Source: Micromonospora echinofusca (GTDB lineage: Bacteria; Actinomycetota; Actinomycetes; Mycobacteriales; Micromonosporaceae). Taken from it: DNA of 64,000 bases. Of this stretch, positions 8,498-19,300 are shown piece by piece. The notes under the pieces were generated by a model. The model was given only the letters and a program-made list of their open reading frames with translations, ran no database searches and was not told the origin of the DNA. Each line of letters begins with the position of its first letter. Position 1 is the stretch's first letter. The stretch covers positions 3,302,501 through 3,366,500 of the forward strand of contig NZ_LT607733.1 in the NCBI RefSeq assembly GCF_900091445.1, in the 5' to 3' direction. The translations under genes and the position numbers were made by a program.

Positions 8498-9231
8498 CCG
8501 CCGGGCCGCCGCCCGCCGAGGTGGAGCTGGTCTCCGCCTGGGACCGCGCGCTCGGGCAGCCGGCGCCGCGGCGCCCCCTGCTGCTGCTGGGCCGCGAGGA
8601 CGCCGACCGGCTGCCGGTGGGCGAGGTGGCGGCCCTGCTGCTGCGTACGGCCCGGTCCTGGACCGGCGACCGGGTGGAGGCCACCCTCGACTGCCCGGCC
8701 TGCCCGCAACGGCTCGAGGTCGGTTTCGCCGTGGCCGACCTGCTGGCCGCCGCGCTGGACCCGACCGCCGACTCCGCACGCGGCGGCGCGCGGCACGTCG
8801 GCACCGGGGCGTTCACGCTCGACTGGCGGGGACACCGGCTGACCCTGCGGCTGCCCACCCCCGCCGACCTGGCGGCGGCGGCGCGGGCCGGGGACGCGGC
8901 GGCGGCCGAGCGGTGGCTGCTGCGGGCGTGCCTGCTCGCCGCCGATCCGCCGCTGGACGATCCCGCCCCCGCCCTGCCGGAGGTGTCGGCCGCGATGGCC
9001 GAGCGCGACCCGCTCGGGGTCGTCGCGGTCACCCTGACCTGCCCGGGCTGCGGCACCGCGACCGAGGCGCTGCTCGACGTGCCCGCCTGGGCGTGGCAGG
9101 CCGCCGACGCCCGGGTCCGGCGGCTGCTCGGCGAGGTGCACCGGCTGGCCCGCGCGTACGGCTGGTCGGAGGCGCAGGTGCTCGGCCTCGGCCCGCACCG
9201 CCGCGCCGCCTACCTGGAGCTGGTCCCGTGA
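8494..9231 (+). CDS. Putative eCIS baseplate/assembly protein with two CxxC motifs (T4 gp26/gp51-like)
   Basis: A 245-residue protein occupying the position where eCIS and T4-like loci encode a small baseplate or assembly factor of the gp26/gp51 type. Two Cys pairs are visible: CPACP near residue 70 and CPGCG near residue 185. Each sits in a small beta hairpin-like context, suggesting zinc knuckles. The GTG start overlaps the tube stop (GTGA). The C-terminal half (LLGEVHRLARAYGWSEAQVL) resembles the conserved helical end of phage baseplate chaperone-like proteins. Functional role is inferred from position and family resemblance. Confidence 0.65.
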   Translation: MTAGPPPAEVELVSAWDRALGQPAPRRPLLLLGREDADRLPVGEVAALLLRTARSWTGDRVEATLDCPACPQRLEVGFAVADLLAAALDPTADSARGGARHVGTGAFTLDWRGHRLTLRLPTPADLAAAARAGDAAAAERWLLRACLLAADPPLDDPAPALPEVSAAMAERDPLGVVAVTLTCPGCGTATEALLDVPAWAWQAADARVRRLLGEVHRLARAYGWSEAQVLGLGPHRRAAYLELVP

Positions 9232-10037
9232 CCGGCTACCTGGCGGCGCTGGCCGCCCTCGCCGTCGGCGCCGCGCCCCGGCTGCGGCCCCGCACCCTCG
9301 GCCGGTTCGAACCGGAGCAGCCGCAGGCGGGCGACGACGTCGAGGCGTACGACGTGGAGCGGCCGACCCCCACGCCGTCCCGGCCGGCGGCGCGTCCCGC
9401 CGTGGCGGGCGCGTCGGGCGCGGTCCGGCCCGGCCCGCCCGCCGCGTCCCCGCCGGTGGCCGCTTCGCCAGCCCCGACAGCCCCCGGCGGCGACCGGTCG
9501 GCCGCGCCGGCCGCCGCTCCGGGCACGCCGCCGCCCGCGCCGACCGCGCCGGGCTCCGACCGGCCGGGCGCGCCCGCCACCCGGGCGCCGGTACCGGCGG
9601 ACGCGGTGCGGCATGCGGCGGAGCGGGACGCCCCGCACCCGCCCCCCGTGCCCCGCCACCAGGTCCCTCCGCCCGCCGCGCCGTCGTCGCCCGCCGCGCC
9701 GGCCGTTCCCGGGTCGCCCGCCCTCCCGGCGGCCGTACCGCCGGCCGTACCGGCGTCCACGGTCGCGGTGTCCACGGTCGCGGTGCCCGCGTCACGCGCG
9801 CCGCAGTCGCCGCCCGCACGCGCCGTGGCGGTGACCCGCGCCGCCGCCCGGGCGCCCGAAGGCCCCACCGTGCACCTGCACATCGGCCGCATCGACGTGC
9901 GGCTCGCCCCGGGGCGGCACACCGCGCCCGCCGCCCCCGCGCCGGTCACCCCGGTCGCGCCGACGCCCGCCGTGGCCCCAGGACCGGCCCCCGAGCTGGA
10001 GGCCTACCTGCGCGAGGCGGAGGGACGGTCGCGATGA
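9228..10037 (+). CDS. Pro/Ala-rich eCIS-associated protein with a conserved IGRIDVR tail motif
   Basis: The 269-residue product starts with a short hydrophobic segment (GYLAALAALAVGAAPRL), followed by about 180 residues of Pro/Ala/Val low-complexity sequence. The only ordered-looking part is VHLHIGRIDVRLAP near residue 222. Short proteins with a similar V-x-V-x-IGR-x-[ED]-VR motif recur in eCIS loci between the tube and cap genes (from memory of such loci), but their function is unknown. A 15-bp tandem duplication lies at 9755-9784 inside the low-complexity part. The GTG start overlaps the preceding stop. Confidence 0.6.
   Translation: MTGYLAALAALAVGAAPRLRPRTLGRFEPEQPQAGDDVEAYDVERPTPTPSRPAARPAVAGASGAVRPGPPAASPPVAASPAPTAPGGDRSAAPAAAPGTPPPAPTAPGSDRPGAPATRAPVPADAVRHAAERDAPHPPPVPRHQVPPPAAPSSPAAPAVPGSPALPAAVPPAVPASTVAVSTVAVPASRAPQSPPARAVAVTRAAARAPEGPTVHLHIGRIDVRLAPGRHTAPAAPAPVTPVAPTPAVAPGPAPELEAYLREAEGRSR
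9755..9784. repeat. 15-bp tandem duplication in the Pro/Ala-rich gene
   Basis: Two exact copies of GTCCACGGTCGCGGT, at 9755-9769 and 9770-9784. They encode the repeated STVAV pentapeptide and keep the frame. Preceded by two near-identical copies of GGCCGTACCG. This is length-variable low-complexity coding DNA. Confidence 0.9.
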
Positions 10038-11320
10038 GCACCGCGTACGCCCTCGCCGCCGTCACCGCCGTGCTGCGCGCCCAGCTGATGGCGTACCTGC
10101 GGGCCACCGGCGCGTCGTCGGCCGTCGGCGGGGTCTCGGTCACCGCCGGCCCACCGGACCGGGTGAGCGTGGGCAACCAGGAGGGCAACCAGGTCAACCT
10201 GTTCCTCAGCCGGGTCACCCGCAACCCGACCTGGGCCAACCTCGGTCCGCCGCCGCGCAACGGCGCCGGTGACGACGTCGCCGCCGTCCCGCTCGGCGTC
10301 GACCTGCACTACGTGGCCAGCGTCTACGGCCACGACCCGCTGACCGGCGAGATCCTCCTCGGGCACCTGCTGGCGATGCTGCACGAGACGCCGGTGCTGA
10401 CCCGCGCGACGATCCGCCGGTCCCTCGCGCCCGATCCACCGGACGCGACCCTGCCCGCGCCGGTGGCCGAGTCCCGCCTCGCCGAGCAGGTCGAGCAACT
10501 GCGGATCAGCGTCGCCAACAGCCCCGGCGGCGAGGAGAGCTTCCGGCTCTGGTCGGCGTTCAGCGCGCCCTACCGCAGCAGCGTCTTCCTCGACGTCTCG
10601 GTGGTGCTGATCGACCCCCTGCGGGGAGCCCGCGAGCCCCTGCCGGTGCGGTCGGTCACGGCCGGCACGGTCGACGTGCGCGGCCCCGAGGTCGACGCCG
10701 TACGCGCCGACGGGCCGACCGGCACCCCGGTCACCGCCGCCGCGACCCTCGTCGTGACCGGCCGCAACCTGACCGGCCCGGACACCCGCATCCGCGTCGG
10801 TACGGCCACCGCCAGCCCCGCCGCCGCGTCGGCCACCGAGCTTCGGGTGCCGCTGTCGGCCTTCGACCGGCCCGTCGCCGCCGGCCTGCGGGGCCTGGTC
10901 GTCACCCACTCCGTCGACCTGGGCGACCCGCCCGCGCCCCGGGCGGCGCTCAGCTCCGACGCCGTGCCGGTCACCTACCGGCCGACGATCACCGTCGCCC
11001 CCGCCGACGTGGTCGTCGACTCCAGCCGCACCGTGGACTCGGTGGTGCTGCGTACCGGCACGGTCACGGTCACCGTGCAGCCGCAGGTGGAGGCGACGCA
11101 GCAGGTCACCCTCTCCCTGACCGGGACGGGCGGCACGATCCTGCCCGCGCCGCCCGGCAACGGCGTCACCGGCGACGCCGGCACCACCGACCGGGTCCGC
11201 TTCGCCTTCCGCGACCTGCCCGCCGGGGCGTACCTGGCGCGGCTGCGGGTGGACGGGGTTGACAGCCCGCTGAGCACCGACCCCACCGGGCGGTACACCG
11301 GCCCCTCCGTGGTGCTGTGA
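10034..11320 (+). CDS. DUF4255 tail-terminator/cap protein (Afp16/Pvc16-like) with a TIG-like domain
   Basis: Predicted to cap the distal end of tube and sheath and fix tail length. Residues 1-190 are the DUF4255 domain: an N-terminal helix, then QEGNQVNLFLSRVTRNP and a conserved LGVDLHYVASVYG strand. From about residue 215 there is an added beta-sandwich region resembling IPT/TIG domains (DVRGPEVDAV, VVTGRNLTGPDTRIRVG), then a second beta domain. The total of 428 residues is about twice a bare DUF4255 protein, so surface-exposed extensions are likely. ATG overlaps the previous stop (ATGA). Confidence 0.88.
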   Translation: MSTAYALAAVTAVLRAQLMAYLRATGASSAVGGVSVTAGPPDRVSVGNQEGNQVNLFLSRVTRNPTWANLGPPPRNGAGDDVAAVPLGVDLHYVASVYGHDPLTGEILLGHLLAMLHETPVLTRATIRRSLAPDPPDATLPAPVAESRLAEQVEQLRISVANSPGGEESFRLWSAFSAPYRSSVFLDVSVVLIDPLRGAREPLPVRSVTAGTVDVRGPEVDAVRADGPTGTPVTAAATLVVTGRNLTGPDTRIRVGTATASPAAASATELRVPLSAFDRPVAAGLRGLVVTHSVDLGDPPAPRAALSSDAVPVTYRPTITVAPADVVVDSSRTVDSVVLRTGTVTVTVQPQVEATQQVTLSLTGTGGTILPAPPGNGVTGDAGTTDRVRFAFRDLPAGAYLARLRVDGVDSPLSTDPTGRYTGPSVVL

Positions 11321-13146
11321 TGCCCGCCGCCCGCGCCGCCGCCCGCTGGCCCGCCCCCGCCGTCGCCGAACGGGCCGACGACGGGCTGGCCGCCGAGGTG
11401 GAACGGATCCGGCAGCTGCTCAAGGGCGAGCCCGCCCAGGTCGGCCGCCCGGACGGCGGGCACCTCGACCGGATCGCGGCCGGGTTCGGGCTCACCGGCT
11501 TCGAACGCGACGTGCTGGTCGCCGCCGTCGCGGGGGAACTCGGCCTGCTGGACCGCCCGCCCACCTTCGCCTGGTGCCTGGACGCCCTGCCCGGCGGGCA
11601 CTGGGACGCCCTCGCCCCCGACCGTCCGCTGCGCGCCGCCCGCCTGGTCGAACTCGGCGACGGACCGCTGCCGCACGCCCCGCTACGCCTCGACGAGCGG
11701 ATCCTGCACGAGGCGCGCGGCGCCGGGCGGCTCGACGAGCGGCTGCGGCCGTACGTCACCGAGCTGCCCGGACCGCCGGCGGGCCTGCCGGGCAGTCGGC
11801 GGCGGGCCGCGGCGGACCTCTGCGCCGCCTGGCAGGCCGGCCGCCGGGCCCTGCGGGTCACCGGGCCGGACCGGGCCGACCGCACGGACGTCGTCGCCGC
11901 CGCGGCGGCGACGGTGGGCCGCCGCGCCCACCGGCTGGCGGCGGCCGACCTGCCCGGCGCCGTCACCGACCGGGACGCCCTGGCCCGGCTGTGGAACCGC
12001 GAGGTGGTGCTCGCCGACCCGGTGCTGGTCGTGGAGCTGACCGGCGACGAACCGCCCGAGCAGACGGGCGTCGTGGCGCACCTGCTGGGGCGACTCATCG
12101 GCGACGTCGTCGTCTCCGCGCCGCGCGCCGTCGCGCTCGACGGGGTCGCCGCCGGGCCGGACGTGGACCGGCCCACCCGCGAGGAGCAGCGGGCGCTGTG
12201 GCGAGGGCTGCTGCCCGCGCGCCCCGCCGCCGCGCTGGCCCGCGAGTTCGACCTGGGCCACCACGAGATCCTCGCCACCGCCGCCCGCCCCACCACCGAC
12301 CCGGCGGCGCTCGCCCGGGACCTGGTCCGCGAGCGGATCCGCCGGGACCTCGACGGGGTGGCCGAGCGGATCGCCGTGAAGGCCGGCTGGGACGACCTGG
12401 TGCTGCCCGCCCCGGCCCTGGCCCAGCTGCGGCAGCTCACCGCCGCCGCGGCCGGCCGCGCGCTGCTCGCCGAGCGCGGCTTCGGGCGGCGTACCGGGCG
12501 AGGGCTCGGGGTCACCGCCCTCTTCGCCGGCCCGAGCGGCACCGGCAAGACCCTGGCCGCCGAGGTCCTCGCCGGCGCGCTCGGCCTGGACCTGCACCGC
12601 GTCGACCTGGCCACCGTCGTCAGCAAGTGGATCGGCGAGACCGAGAAGCAGCTGCGCCGCGTCTTCGACGCCGCCGAGCGCGGCGGCACCGTGCTGCTCT
12701 TCGACGAGGCCGACGCGCTGTTCGGCCGCCGGTCCGAGGTGAAGGACAGCCACGACCGGTACGCCAACATCGAGGTGTCGTACCTGCTGCAACGCATGGA
12801 GCAGTACCGGGGCGTGGCGGTGCTGACGACCAACATGCGTACCGCCATCGACCCCGCGTTCCTGCGTCGGCTGCGGGTGTTGGTGCCCTTCGGGCATCCC
12901 GGCCCGGCCGAGCGGGCCGACCTGTGGCGGCGTGCCTTCCCGCCGCAGGTCGCCACCGAGGAGCTCGACCTGCCCCGGCTCGCCGGCCTGGACCTGACCG
13001 GCGGCGACATCCACACCGTCGCCCTGCGGGCCGCGCTCGTCGCCGCCGGGGAGCACACGCCCGTCCGGATGCGGCACGTGCTCGACGCCGTGGCCGCCGA
13101 GTACGCCAAGCACGACCGGCCCGCCGACCCGGGGCTGTGGTCATGA
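11320..13146 (+). CDS. eCIS AAA+ ATPase (Afp15/Pvc15-like)
   Basis: ATPase found in nearly all eCIS loci, thought to act in particle assembly or cargo loading. It has 608 residues. The C-terminal half is a classic AAA module: Walker A GPSGTGKT near 404, Walker B VLLFDEADALFG near 458, and sensor/arginine-finger region TTNMRTAIDPAFLRRLR. The N-terminal 380 residues form a degenerate AAA-like or winged domain common to the family. A GTG lies immediately before the ATG, so the start could be one codon earlier. The TGATG junction couples it to the cap gene. Confidence 0.93.
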   Translation: MPAARAAARWPAPAVAERADDGLAAEVERIRQLLKGEPAQVGRPDGGHLDRIAAGFGLTGFERDVLVAAVAGELGLLDRPPTFAWCLDALPGGHWDALAPDRPLRAARLVELGDGPLPHAPLRLDERILHEARGAGRLDERLRPYVTELPGPPAGLPGSRRRAAADLCAAWQAGRRALRVTGPDRADRTDVVAAAAATVGRRAHRLAAADLPGAVTDRDALARLWNREVVLADPVLVVELTGDEPPEQTGVVAHLLGRLIGDVVVSAPRAVALDGVAAGPDVDRPTREEQRALWRGLLPARPAAALAREFDLGHHEILATAARPTTDPAALARDLVRERIRRDLDGVAERIAVKAGWDDLVLPAPALAQLRQLTAAAAGRALLAERGFGRRTGRGLGVTALFAGPSGTGKTLAAEVLAGALGLDLHRVDLATVVSKWIGETEKQLRRVFDAAERGGTVLLFDEADALFGRRSEVKDSHDRYANIEVSYLLQRMEQYRGVAVLTTNMRTAIDPAFLRRLRVLVPFGHPGPAERADLWRRAFPPQVATEELDLPRLAGLDLTGGDIHTVALRAALVAAGEHTPVRMRHVLDAVAAEYAKHDRPADPGLWS

Positions 13147-13385
13147 ACATCGAGGTCGACGTCCGCGAGCTCGTCCTCACCGGGGTCGAGGCGCCCGATC
13201 CCGCCGCGCTCGGCGACGCGGTGCGCGTACGGCTGGCCCGACTGCTCGCCGAGCGCGGCCTGCCGCCCGCCTCTCCCCCGCCCGGCCCGCTGCCGGCGCC
13301 ACCGGGAACGGACCTGCCGCAAGCGCTGGCCGAGGCGATCTGGGCGCAGTTGGGCCGGCCCGCCTGCCGGGAGGTGGACCGGTGA
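13143..13385 (+). CDS. Small eCIS-associated protein (80 aa)
   Basis: A short frame locked between the ATPase and the giant eCIS-core gene by 4-nt overlaps at both ends (ATGA and GTGA), which is good evidence that it is translated. It begins MNIEVDVRELVLTGV and has a helical first half, a Pro-rich stretch and a second predicted helix (LPQALAEAIWAQLG). No enzymatic motif is present. Its location next to the DUF4157 protein suggests a loading adaptor or chaperone for it. That is inference. Confidence 0.7.
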   Translation: MNIEVDVRELVLTGVEAPDPAALGDAVRVRLARLLAERGLPPASPPPGPLPAPPGTDLPQALAEAIWAQLGRPACREVDR

Positions 13386-16300
13386 GCGAGCGCGAGGAAG
13401 CCGTCCGGCCGCAGTCCCCGACCGGCGAGCGGAACGCCGAGCTGGCCGGGCTGACCCGGGCCCTCGTCGAGCGGTACGCCCCCGCGCTGGGCCTGCGGCC
13501 CGACGCCGTACGGGTGCACCTCGGCGAGGCCGGACGGCGGGCCGCCAACCACGGCGCGAAGGGGCTCCTCGCCGACGGGGCGCTGCACCTGGCCCCCGGC
13601 TACGACCCGACGCGCGCCGCCGGGCGGGCCCTGCTCGCCCACGAACTCGGCCACCTAGCGCAGGCCGCCGCCGCATCGGGCGCGTACCCGGCCAGGCCCT
13701 CGGCGGGCAGTGCGGCGCCGGCGTCGACGACGAGCGTGACCGACCCGGAGGCCGAGGCACGGGCGCTGGCCGAGGCGGCGGCGGCCGGGCGGGCGCTCTG
13801 GACGCCGACGGCCCGGCTGCCGGCCGACGCGGTCGCCGCCGACACCGGCGCCGTCGCCACCGCTGCCCGCCCCGCGCCGGCCCTCGACGCGGAAACCGGC
13901 ACCGGAGCGCTGGAGGCGCAGCTCAGTGAGCTGGTCGAGCGCCGGTACCGGGCCGAACGGGCCCGGATCATCGACCTGCTCGACGGCCTGTGGGTCTCCG
14001 GCGACGACGTGCGCGGCTGCCTGCGGGTGCTGGACACGTTGCCCTTCCTCGTCGCCCGGAGCCTGGTGCACAGCCTGCCGTCGCCACGGCGCACCGACCT
14101 GGGCCGCAACCTCGACGACGGCCACCACCGGCTCTACCCGGGTGCCGCCCTCGCCGCGCTCGGCGGCCAGACGCCCTACCTGCTGCGCCTGCTGGAGGCC
14201 GGCAACGTGCGCGGGCTGAGCACCGAGGGGCTCGGTCCCCTCGAGCGGCGTACCGCGCTGGACGTGCTGCGGGCCCTGCGCACCAGCGTCCTGCGGGAAC
14301 TGCTCACCGGCGACCGCGGGAGGCACTTCCGGAGCCTGCTGACGCAGCTGCCGGAGCGTGGCAGCGACGCCGACGCCCTGCGCGAGCAGATCACGGCGCT
14401 GCGCGGGACCGACGCCGAGGCCGGCCGGCTGGACGAGGACACCGACCTGCGTGAGCGGCTGCGCCGCGTCGAGCGGCTGATCGGCCAGCGGCAGGGCAGC
14501 CAGGCGCTGGCGCAGTTGGCCGGCCTGGCGCCGGCCCCGCCCACCGCCGGCGGCACGGCCACCGCCGGGGGTCCGGCCGGCAGCGCCACCGCCGGCCCGC
14601 CCGAGCCGGGTCCCCGGCTGCGCCACGTGGTCCGCCGGCTCGACGAGGCCGGGCGCATCGACGCCCTGTTGGAGCAGCTGCCGTGGGAGGAGAAGCGGGT
14701 GGGCGCGCCCCTCGGCGCGCGGCTGCTCGTCGTGCTGGCCGCCCGGGAGGAACACCAGAACCTCACCCGCGTCGAGGGCCTGCTGTCGTACGGGGTCTTC
14801 GACTGGGCGATCCGCGACCACGAGGCGCGCTTCGCGTACCTGCTGCTGCGCAGCCTGCCGCTGGCCGCCCAGGACCGGTGGGTGCGGCTGGAGCAGGGCC
14901 GCTGGTTCGCCCGGCTGGAGGAGAACATCCCGGCCGAGGACGTCCTGGGCGGGCGGTACGCCGGGCTCGGCAGCCTCGCCGAGCCGCTCGACCCGGCCCG
15001 GGGCGGTGGCGGCCGGGCCGACGCCGACCGGATCGTCGCCGAGATCCACCAGCAGGTGCGGGCCGGGGTGGACGGGCACAACTCGGTGGAGCTGGTCCGC
15101 CGGCTGATCGGGCTGGACCGGGGCGCCGCCGTGGCACCGACCCGGCCCGCCGGACCGGGCCGGGAGACGCTCACCTCGGTCGTGCGCCGGCTCGACGCGC
15201 TGCGGGACCTCGACCGGATCGTCGAGGCGCTGCCCGACGCGTACCTCACCCACGAGAGCTGGCGGCCGGAGCTGCTGGACCTGTTCGCCCGCCGCGAGCC
15301 CGCCCAGCTCGCCCGGCAGGCCCGCCACCTGCTCGACATCGGGCTGCTCGACTGGGGGGTCAATCCCCGCGAGGCGTGGCTCGCCTTCCACCTCGTGCGC
15401 AACCTGCCGGCCGCCGAGCAGGGCCGGCTCGCCGCCGAGGACCCGGACCGCTGGGCCCGGATGCAGTCGGCGATGACCCCCGAGATGCGCGCGTCGCTGG
15501 CCACCACCGCCATCTCCGGGCCGCGCCGGCTGGAGACCCGCGACGCGCTGCGCGACCGGCTGCGCGACGACCGGCTCTGGAGCGCCGCGCAGGCCACCGA
15601 GCTGCGCGCGCTGATCATCCAGCTGTACGCGCTGGACGACCGCCGCTGGGTGTTCCTGCGGTCGCGGGAGGTGCGGGCCGACCGGGTGCCGGCGCTGGCG
15701 TCCCTCGTCGAGCAGCTACGCCTGTACCACGAGCGCAACCGGCCATCGTTCGTCCCCGAGCAGCTCGACTCGGGCGGCCTGCCCCGGGTCCTCGGCGAGC
15801 TGGGCCGGCTGGTCGCCGTCGGCCTGAAGCTGCTCTTCCTCAGCCGGACCGGTCTGAGCCTGTTCACCGAGGAGGTGACGGTCCGCGACTTCGACCTGCA
15901 CGAGTTGCAGTGGGTCAGCGGCGACGTCGGCGGGGCGCGGTTGCGCGACCGCGCCCCGGGCGAGCGGTCCAACGAGCTGTCGCTGTCGGTCGACGCCCGG
16001 CAGGGCGTCGTACGGGTGCGGCTGCCCCGGCTGGAACTCAGCGGGGTGAACCGGGTGTTCACCGGAAGCTCCCTGCGCACCGGCCGGGTCACCCTGACCG
16101 ACCTGGACGTCGTGGCGTCCTTCTCCGACCGGGGCTACGAGCGGCCGGTCGGCGCGCAGGCCGGGGTGGGCGGCGTCAGCGCCGCCGACGTGGTCTTCGC
16201 CAGCGAGTCGCTGCCCGGCGGGATGCTCGGGCTGACCCGGTTCGGGCTGTCGCGCCTGTTCTTCCGCGCGGGGGCCACCGGCACGGAGGACCTGGACGAG

Positions 16301-19300
16301 CCGTCGCGGCGCGGCTGGATCGGCATCCCGCTGATCAACCCGCTGATCCACCTGCTGCACAACGTCATCTCGTTCTACGGCGGGCTTCCCTTCCTCTCCA
16401 AGATCAGCGACGCGTTGATCGCCCCGTACACGGCCGGTGCGCCGTTCCTGGCCCGGCAGGTCGCCTCGTACACCGCCGGGGAGATCTTCAGCCCGCTGGC
16501 GAACGCCACGATCGGCCTGATCACCGACGGCGTCTTCCGGCCGCCCCGCACGGTCGGCGAGCGCGTCGAGGACGCCGCCGGCATGCTGCGCTCGTTGCAG
16601 GTCAGCTTCGCCAGCGCCACCGCCGAGGGGCTCTCCTTCGCCGGCATGCAGCAGATCGGCCGGGTCGAGATCGGCCGGACACTGCTCGGGGTGGGCACCA
16701 GCCTGCCCGCCCGGCTGCGCGCCGAACAGCGCTCGATCGAGGAGCGGCTCGGCCGCGCCGGCACCTCCGGGCAGCCCGCGCTGCGCGAGCGGCTCGCCGC
16801 CGTACGCCGGCAGGTCACCGAGCTGGAGCCGCTGGAGCGGGAGCTGCAACGCCTGGAGGGCCGGCACCGCTGGCACGCCGACTCGCTCAGCGAGGCCGAA
16901 CGCCGCCGCCTGATCGAGCTGTCGGACCGGCTGCGGTCGAGCGCCGGCGGCACCCTCGACATCGGCGGCATCCGGGTCACCGGGCTGACCGGCCGCGTCG
17001 AGGCCGCCGGCGTGGAGATCGCCCCCGTCCACGCCGAGGCGTCGCTGCCCTCCCGCGTCGGGCAGCACCTGCCCGACGACGAGCTGATCGACCGGTTCCG
17101 CGCCGAGCGGACCCCGCCGGCCCTCACCACCACGGCCCGCGCCGCCACCGCCTCGGTCGAGGCCGCCGGCGTACGCCTGCTGCCCGGCGCCGACGGCACG
17201 CCCGCCCTGCGGCTGACCGCCGCCGAACTGCCCACCCCCGAGCAGGTACGCGAGCAGTTGGCCGCGCTGCCCGACGAGCCCCGCCACGCGCAGCGGCGTG
17301 CCGAGCTGACCCGCTGGCTGACCGGCCTGGCGCGGATCCGGGAGCTTCAGGCGCGTCCCGCCGAGCCGGTCGACGCCGCCGACCGGTACGTGCCGGGGCA
17401 CCGCACCCGCGCCGAGGAGCAGGAGCTGCAACGGCTGCGCGAGCAGGCCCGCCGGTACTTCGGCGTCTCCGTCGGCGGGCTCACCCTCGCCGGGTTCGGC
17501 GCCTCGCTCGACCCCGCCACCCTCGGGGTGAGCGTGCGGCTCGCCGAGGCCACCGCCACCGACGTGCGCGCCGGCGCGTACGCCGTGGAGCGGATCGAGG
17601 CGCGTCGGCTGCGGTTGCGCGCCGACCTCGACACCGACGGCGGCGGGCTGCTGCCGCCCGAGTTGGCCGGCGCGGCCGCAGAGCAGGGCCTGCCCACCCG
17701 GCGTACCGCCCTCGGCTTCGGCGTCGGCGACCTCGCCGTGACCGGGGTGAGCGGGCCCGGCCTGGAGGCCCGCCGGATCGCGTTCACCGCGCCGGCCCGC
17801 CTCGACGGGCAGCCCGGCGAGGCCGTCCACGGCCGGGTGGTGCCGCGTGGCGACGACCTGAGCCTGCCCGACCTGGTGGTGGAGCAGACCGAGCTGACCG
17901 CGGTCACCCTGCGCTCGCCGGGACGCAGCCTCTACTCGCGCGGCAGCACCCGGATCGGGCGGATGAGCCTCGACGTGCTGATCCGCACGGCCGCCACGGG
18001 CTCGGGCCGGCAGACCCGCGGCGCGCTGGTACGCAGCATGGTCATCGACCGCATCGACGCCGACCAGGTCGGCATGGACGTCACCGAGCCGGCGCCCGGC
18101 TACTCGGTGGAGGCGGTCTCCGGGGCGCTGGTCGGCGTCCGGCTGCGCGACGTCGACGTCGACCTCACCGGCGCGGAGGCGACCTACTCCGGGCGGCTCA
18201 CCGTCGGCCAGCTCGACCAGCTGCGCTTCGCCGTGGTCTCCCGCGCCCTGGGGGGACCGCCGACCACGATCACCGGCACGGTGGGCGGGCAGCCCACCGG
18301 CCCGGGGGCGGCGGCGGTCACCGTCGACCTCATCCGCGCCGGCGCGCACCAGGTCGACCCGGCCACCGGACGGGTGGTCAGCGACCCCACGGACGCCGTC
18401 GCCACCCGCCTCGACGGGCTCACCCTCACCGACACCACCCTGCGTACGCCCGACGGCCGGGTCACCGTACGCCGGGCCGGGGTGAGCGGGCGCATCGTCA
18501 CCGGGCAGGGCGGCGGGCTACGGTTCGAGGACATCGGCCCGTCCCGGATCGAACTGTCGGCGATCGACTGGCGGGCGGGCGACGGGCGGATCACCTCGCG
18601 CGGGCCGACGGTGCTCGACGGGCTCACCGTCACCGGCCGCTGGGACAGCGCCCCCGAACACCGCGACGCCGCCGGACGGCTCGTCCCCGCCACCGCCGAG
18701 CTGTTCGTCGAGCGGCTGCACATCGACCGGGTCACCGGCCGCGACCTGCGCTACCGCAGCGGAGTGCTCGACGTCGGGCTCGGCCGGGCCACCCCGGTGC
18801 CGGCGGGCGAGCCGGACCTGCCGCCGCTGGAGATCCTCGACGTGGACCTGCGCGGGCTGCGCTGGAGCAGGGCGGCCGGGCTGGTGGCCGGGCGGCTGCG
18901 CACCGGGGCGACCCGGGTCGAGATCGCCGGCCAGATCGACGCGGCCCTGCACGTCGACGGCGCGCTGTCGGCCGCGCAGCTCACGCTGGGCTTCGGCCGG
19001 GGCGGCCGGGTCGAGGCCCGGGTCGTCGGCGGCGAGGGCCACCTCGGCGTGGGTCCGCGCCCCGGCGAACACGAGCAGCACGTCGGCATCCAGGGCCTGG
19101 ACACCGGCCTGATCCGCGTCGCGCCGGACCGGATCGAGATCGGCCCGGACGGCTCCCCCGGACTACGCCTGGCGACGGTCGCGGTGGACGCCCTCAACTG
19201 GCAGGGCGAGTCGCTCGGCCTGCGCATCGCCCCCGGGGAGGGCGCGCTCACCTTCACCGGCATCACCGCGCGGGCACGCGTCGACCTGCACCCGGCCGGT

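Noticed and set aside
15716..18349. Long antisense frames inside the giant eCIS-core gene
   Set aside because: Same cause: shadow of a strongly GC3-biased gene. Products are Gly/Ala/Arg-rich with no domains and no promoter.
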